5,614 nt of DNA from NCBI GenBank assembly GCA_017447005.1, contig JAFSOM010000415.1, positions 1 through 5,614 of the forward strand. The letters run 5' to 3'. The notes under the pieces are model-generated. The model did not search any database and was not told the origin of the DNA. It saw nothing but the letters and a program-made list of their open reading frames with translations. The position numbers and the translations under genes were made by a program. Below are positions 3,751 to 5,614 of the stretch, piece after piece; position 1 is the stretch's first letter; every line of letters begins with the position of its first letter. The stretch is from Oscillibacter sp. GTDB lineage: Bacteria > Bacillota > Clostridia > Oscillospirales > Oscillospiraceae.

Positions 3751-5032
3751 ACACGCGCTGGGTATAGCGCAGGCAAATCCACCCGGCGTCAGATTTGAGA
3801 CGGCCCCAATCGCCCCGTACTTCGACGATGGTAAACGCCTCGCCCATTTCCACGGAGCCGTTTTTATCGTGTTCCGTGCCGGGGCCTTTGCGGATGTTGA
3901 GTTTCTCCGTGGTCACGCGAACCATGAACGGCAGGGCGTAGCGGTCAAGGTACGTCTGGCCAAACTCGGCGCGTTTCTGTTGTACCGCGCCGCTCTGGTC
4001 GGCGGGCTTCTCAAACTGGAACAGAAAGGCGTTGGAGGCGTCCCGCACGGAGGACGCAATCGACAGCGCGTTGAGAACGGAGGGGTAATCGTTCTGTAAC
4101 TCGCGCCAGAGATACTCAAGCTGAAGTGTAAGGTCGCCGACAGAGCGGTTTGTCTCTTTGGCGAAATTGTACAGCCCCTCCTTACGCTTCCACCACGTCC
4201 ATTGCGCGAGGCCATACCCCGCGCCATCTGAAGCAAACTCCTGATACTCGCCGCTGTCCACGGCGGCGGTGTATTCCTCGTCGGACAACTCCAGCCGCCG
4301 TTCGTAGCTATTCTGGAGGTTGTTGGGACGGATGGAACTTTCCGCGTAGAGGTTCCCCACGATTCCGGCAACGGCGTAATTGGAGAGGCCCTTGTCTTTC
4401 AGAAAGTCCCAGACGGTCTTTTCGATGTCGCTGTACTTTGACACGGGGGACGCGGCGACCGTCTGCGCGGCGGAAACCGTCAGACGGGCTTTGAAGCTCC
4501 GCCATGCCTCTTCGCTCCCGCTCTCTTTGTTCCAACCCCGGATTCCGGGACACCATTTGCCGCTCACGTCGTAATGCCGAACGACGTGGTCGGCGTCAAT
4601 GCCGTACTCCTTCATCAGATACCGCACCAGTTCCACGGCGCGGTCAAGAACGGCGTCCGTGAAATACCACGCGGGGTCGTTGGCGTCAACCACTTTCCCC
4701 GTGCGGCTGGTGGAGCAGATTTCCACGCTGATACTGTTCCGGTTCGTTACGACGCCGTACAAGGCGCCGCCCAGACTTCCCGCGTACTTCTTCCCGCCGA
4801 CAGCCCAGCAGTAGCGGTTGCGGATGTCCGGGTTGTACTGGACGATGTTCACATCGTCCACGATGAAATCGGCGCTCCCGCCGCTGGCGGGATTCTTGAA
4901 CCAGTCGGCGGTATTGGCGGCGGCTCCGCTTCGGGAGGTTGTACCCGCCGTGAAGTGAAGCGCGATGTAAGCGATGTCCCGCCCCTTGGCAATCGTCGTG
5001 TTATGCGTGTTCGTCCGGGCCGTGATTTTCAT
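3749..5032 (-). CDS. Modular phage endolysin: amidase, lysozyme-like domain, SH3b
   Basis: A 427-residue peptidoglycan hydrolase released to the wall by the holin. Residues about 18-165 are an N-acetylmuramoyl-L-alanine amidase (Amidase_2) domain: zinc ligands H26 (in ALHFTAG), H153 (VRHYD) and C161 (KWCPG), with E104 in the SISVEIC strand. Residues about 202-345 match the phage tail-lysozyme type: KGLSNYAVAGIVGNLYAESS, with E231 as likely catalytic acid, then NNLQNSYERRL and GAGYGLAQWTW. Residues about 370-425 are a bacterial SH3 domain (LNIRKGPG, GDWGRLKS, GWICLRY) for wall binding. The ATG at 5032 is chosen for its AGGAGG eight bases upstream; the open frame reaches 5206, but the extra 58 residues are an arginine-rich shadow of the holin gene. 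There is no signal peptide, so export depends on the holin. It overlaps the holin gene by 32 bases, suggesting translational coupling. A bacterial autolysin is less likely given the neighbours. Confidence 0.93.
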   Translation of the reverse strand: MKITARTNTHNTTIAKGRDIAYIALHFTAGTTSRSGAAANTADWFKNPASGGSADFIVDDVNIVQYNPDIRNRYCWAVGGKKYAGSLGGALYGVVTNRNSISVEICSTSRTGKVVDANDPAWYFTDAVLDRAVELVRYLMKEYGIDADHVVRHYDVSGKWCPGIRGWNKESGSEEAWRSFKARLTVSAAQTVAASPVSKYSDIEKTVWDFLKDKGLSNYAVAGIVGNLYAESSIRPNNLQNSYERRLELSDEEYTAAVDSGEYQEFASDGAGYGLAQWTWWKRKEGLYNFAKETNRSVGDLTLQLEYLWRELQNDYPSVLNALSIASSVRDASNAFLFQFEKPADQSGAVQQKRAEFGQTYLDRYALPFMVRVTTEKLNIRKGPGTEHDKNGSVEMGEAFTIVEVRGDWGRLKSDAGWICLRYTQRV

Positions 5033-5318
5033 CAGAGGCGCCTCCTTCCTGAATTTGGGGCGGCGATTGCGGAGCCGCGATTTCCTCCTGACGCTGAAGC
5101 GGAGATTCCGGGACGCCCGCCGAAACGGAAGTAAAGATGGAAAGCAGTCCCGACATCGCCGCAACGTCCGCGACATTCCCCCAATCCACGCCGGATACGC
5201 GGTCATGGGTCAGCAGAATCGCGCCTGCGGTCTGCACCATCGTTTTAAGCGCCCGCATAAACGCCGCTCTGGTGAAAGGGCTGAGGCCATTCCAGAGCGC
5301 CTTAAGCCTTTTAAGCAT
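5001..5318 (-). CDS. Phage holin, r1t-type
   Basis: A 105-residue small membrane protein that oligomerises to make holes in the cytoplasmic membrane at lysis time. Two hydrophobic segments are seen, about residues 20-37 (FMRALKTMVQTAGAILL) and 50-69 (ADVAAMSGLLSIFTSVSAGV), joined by the short loop THDRVSGVDWGN. A hydrophilic, acidic, proline/glutamine-rich tail runs from 70 to 105. The R-A-x-K-T-x-x-Q-T-A first segment, the V-D-W of the loop and L-L-S-x-x-T-S-V in the second resemble the phage r1t holin family. The ATG at 5318 has GGAGGG seven bases upstream and lies 17 bases after the XhlA-like gene. An upstream in-frame ATG at 5417 would overlap that gene fully and is rejected. The C-terminus overlaps the endolysin start in another frame, an arrangement typical of holin-endolysin pairs. 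Confidence 0.88.
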   Translation of the reverse strand: MLKRLKALWNGLSPFTRAAFMRALKTMVQTAGAILLTHDRVSGVDWGNVADVAAMSGLLSIFTSVSAGVPESPLQRQEEIAAPQSPPQIQEGGASDENHGPDEHA

Positions 5319-5335
5319 TTTGAATCCCTCCAGTT

Positions 5336-5614
5336 TCAAATCCGGATTTTGCTGAAGAAAAACGTCACGACGGCGGTAATCAGCGCGGTCAGAGCATAGC
5401 CGATGAACTTGCGCCACATTTCGCCGTCGCGCTTTTCAATGGCTTCTAAACGTCCACCCTGACGCTGTAACTCCGATGCCATTGTTTTCATGCTTTGCGC
5501 CAGTTCCGCGACGGAAGTATTGAGCTTACGAAGTTCCTTGACTTCCACTCTTACATCCGCAAGGTCGGCGTCCCAACCGGCCTTTTTATCCTCCAGACGT
5601 TTCTGGTATTCCTC
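5336..5614 (-). CDS. XhlA-like coiled-coil membrane protein of the lysis cassette, 5' end outside window
   Basis: The frame is open from the right edge to a stop at 5336-5338, giving 92 residues. From the edge the sequence is EEYQKRLEDKKAGWDADLAD, then VRVEVKELRKLNTSVAELAQ and a heptad-rich stretch to RLEAIEKRDGEMWRKFIG, followed by one C-terminal membrane segment (YALTALITAVVTFFF) and SKIRI. A coiled coil followed by W-R-K and a single transmembrane helix is the layout of haemolysin XhlA-type phage proteins, which in Bacillus prophage PBSX act with the holin in lysis. A GTG at 5548 could start a 70-residue version, but it has no ribosome binding site and the open frame continues upstream with coiled-coil character, so I prefer a start beyond 5614. 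It is the first of the three visible lysis genes and is 17 bases from the holin. Confidence 0.75.
   Translation of the reverse strand, partial: EEYQKRLEDKKAGWDADLADVRVEVKELRKLNTSVAELAQSMKTMASELQRQGGRLEAIEKRDGEMWRKFIGYALTALITAVVTFFFSKIRI

Noticed and set aside
4574..5134. 186-residue plus-strand frame opposite the endolysin
   Set aside because: Valine-, alanine- and histidine-rich complement of the endolysin codons, without start signals.
5033..5206. 58-residue N-terminal extension of the endolysin
   Set aside because: Arginine-rich and in the shadow of the holin frame. The ATG at 5032 has AGGAGG at eight bases and starts just before the amidase domain.

Overview
The window looks like chromosomal DNA from a fairly GC-rich bacterium with a defective or complete prophage entering from the right edge. 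Strong AGGAGG-type ribosome binding sites, a one-piece tmRNA, a mannitol-1-phosphate dehydrogenase and a Gram-positive-type phage lysis cassette fit an anaerobic Firmicutes or Synergistota lineage. That assignment is an inference with low confidence, because no taxonomic marker here is decisive.

Left part (1-1675, + strand): the last 49 codons of a sirtuin (NAD-dependent protein deacylase) end at 150. A 318-base gap packed with REP-like GC-rich hairpins follows, then a complete mtlD gene (469-1626, 385 aa) and its intrinsic terminator.

Middle left (1676-2720): a gene graveyard. A minus-strand terminator is followed by an unidentified frameshifted minus-strand fragment. A 64-codon scrap of a type I restriction enzyme HsdR with its Walker A motif joins it abruptly. 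Next come a short unidentified coding-like stretch on the plus strand and the decayed C-terminus of an ISAs1-family transposase, with a nonsense codon, two frameshifts and a possible right terminal repeat. No intact gene lies in this stretch.

Middle (2721-3748): a stable-RNA locus. A consensus promoter (TTGACA, 17 bp, TAAAAT) drives a leader of about 107 nt, a tRNA-Ala(CGC) and, after a hairpin, a tmRNA (ssrA, 3034-3398) whose tag ends in MPVAA. Both RNAs carry the G3-U70 pair read by alanyl-tRNA synthetase. Beyond tmRNA lie about 350 noncoding bases holding several hairpins, two of them good terminators facing opposite ways, and a 17-bp direct repeat.

Right part (3749-5614, - strand): a compact phage lysis cassette read leftwards. 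In order of transcription it holds an XhlA-like coiled-coil/membrane protein (5' end outside the window), an r1t-type holin and a modular endolysin (amidase, lysozyme-like domain, SH3b). Holin and endolysin genes overlap by 32 bases. The holin would permeabilise the membrane and the endolysin would cut peptidoglycan at two bond types. The cassette ends against the 3' end of ssrA, a common phage integration target, so this may be a prophage boundary. I see no clearly new biological system; the closest to unusual are the tmRNA tag and resume codon, the mosaic hsdR scrap and the direct repeat by the lysis cassette.
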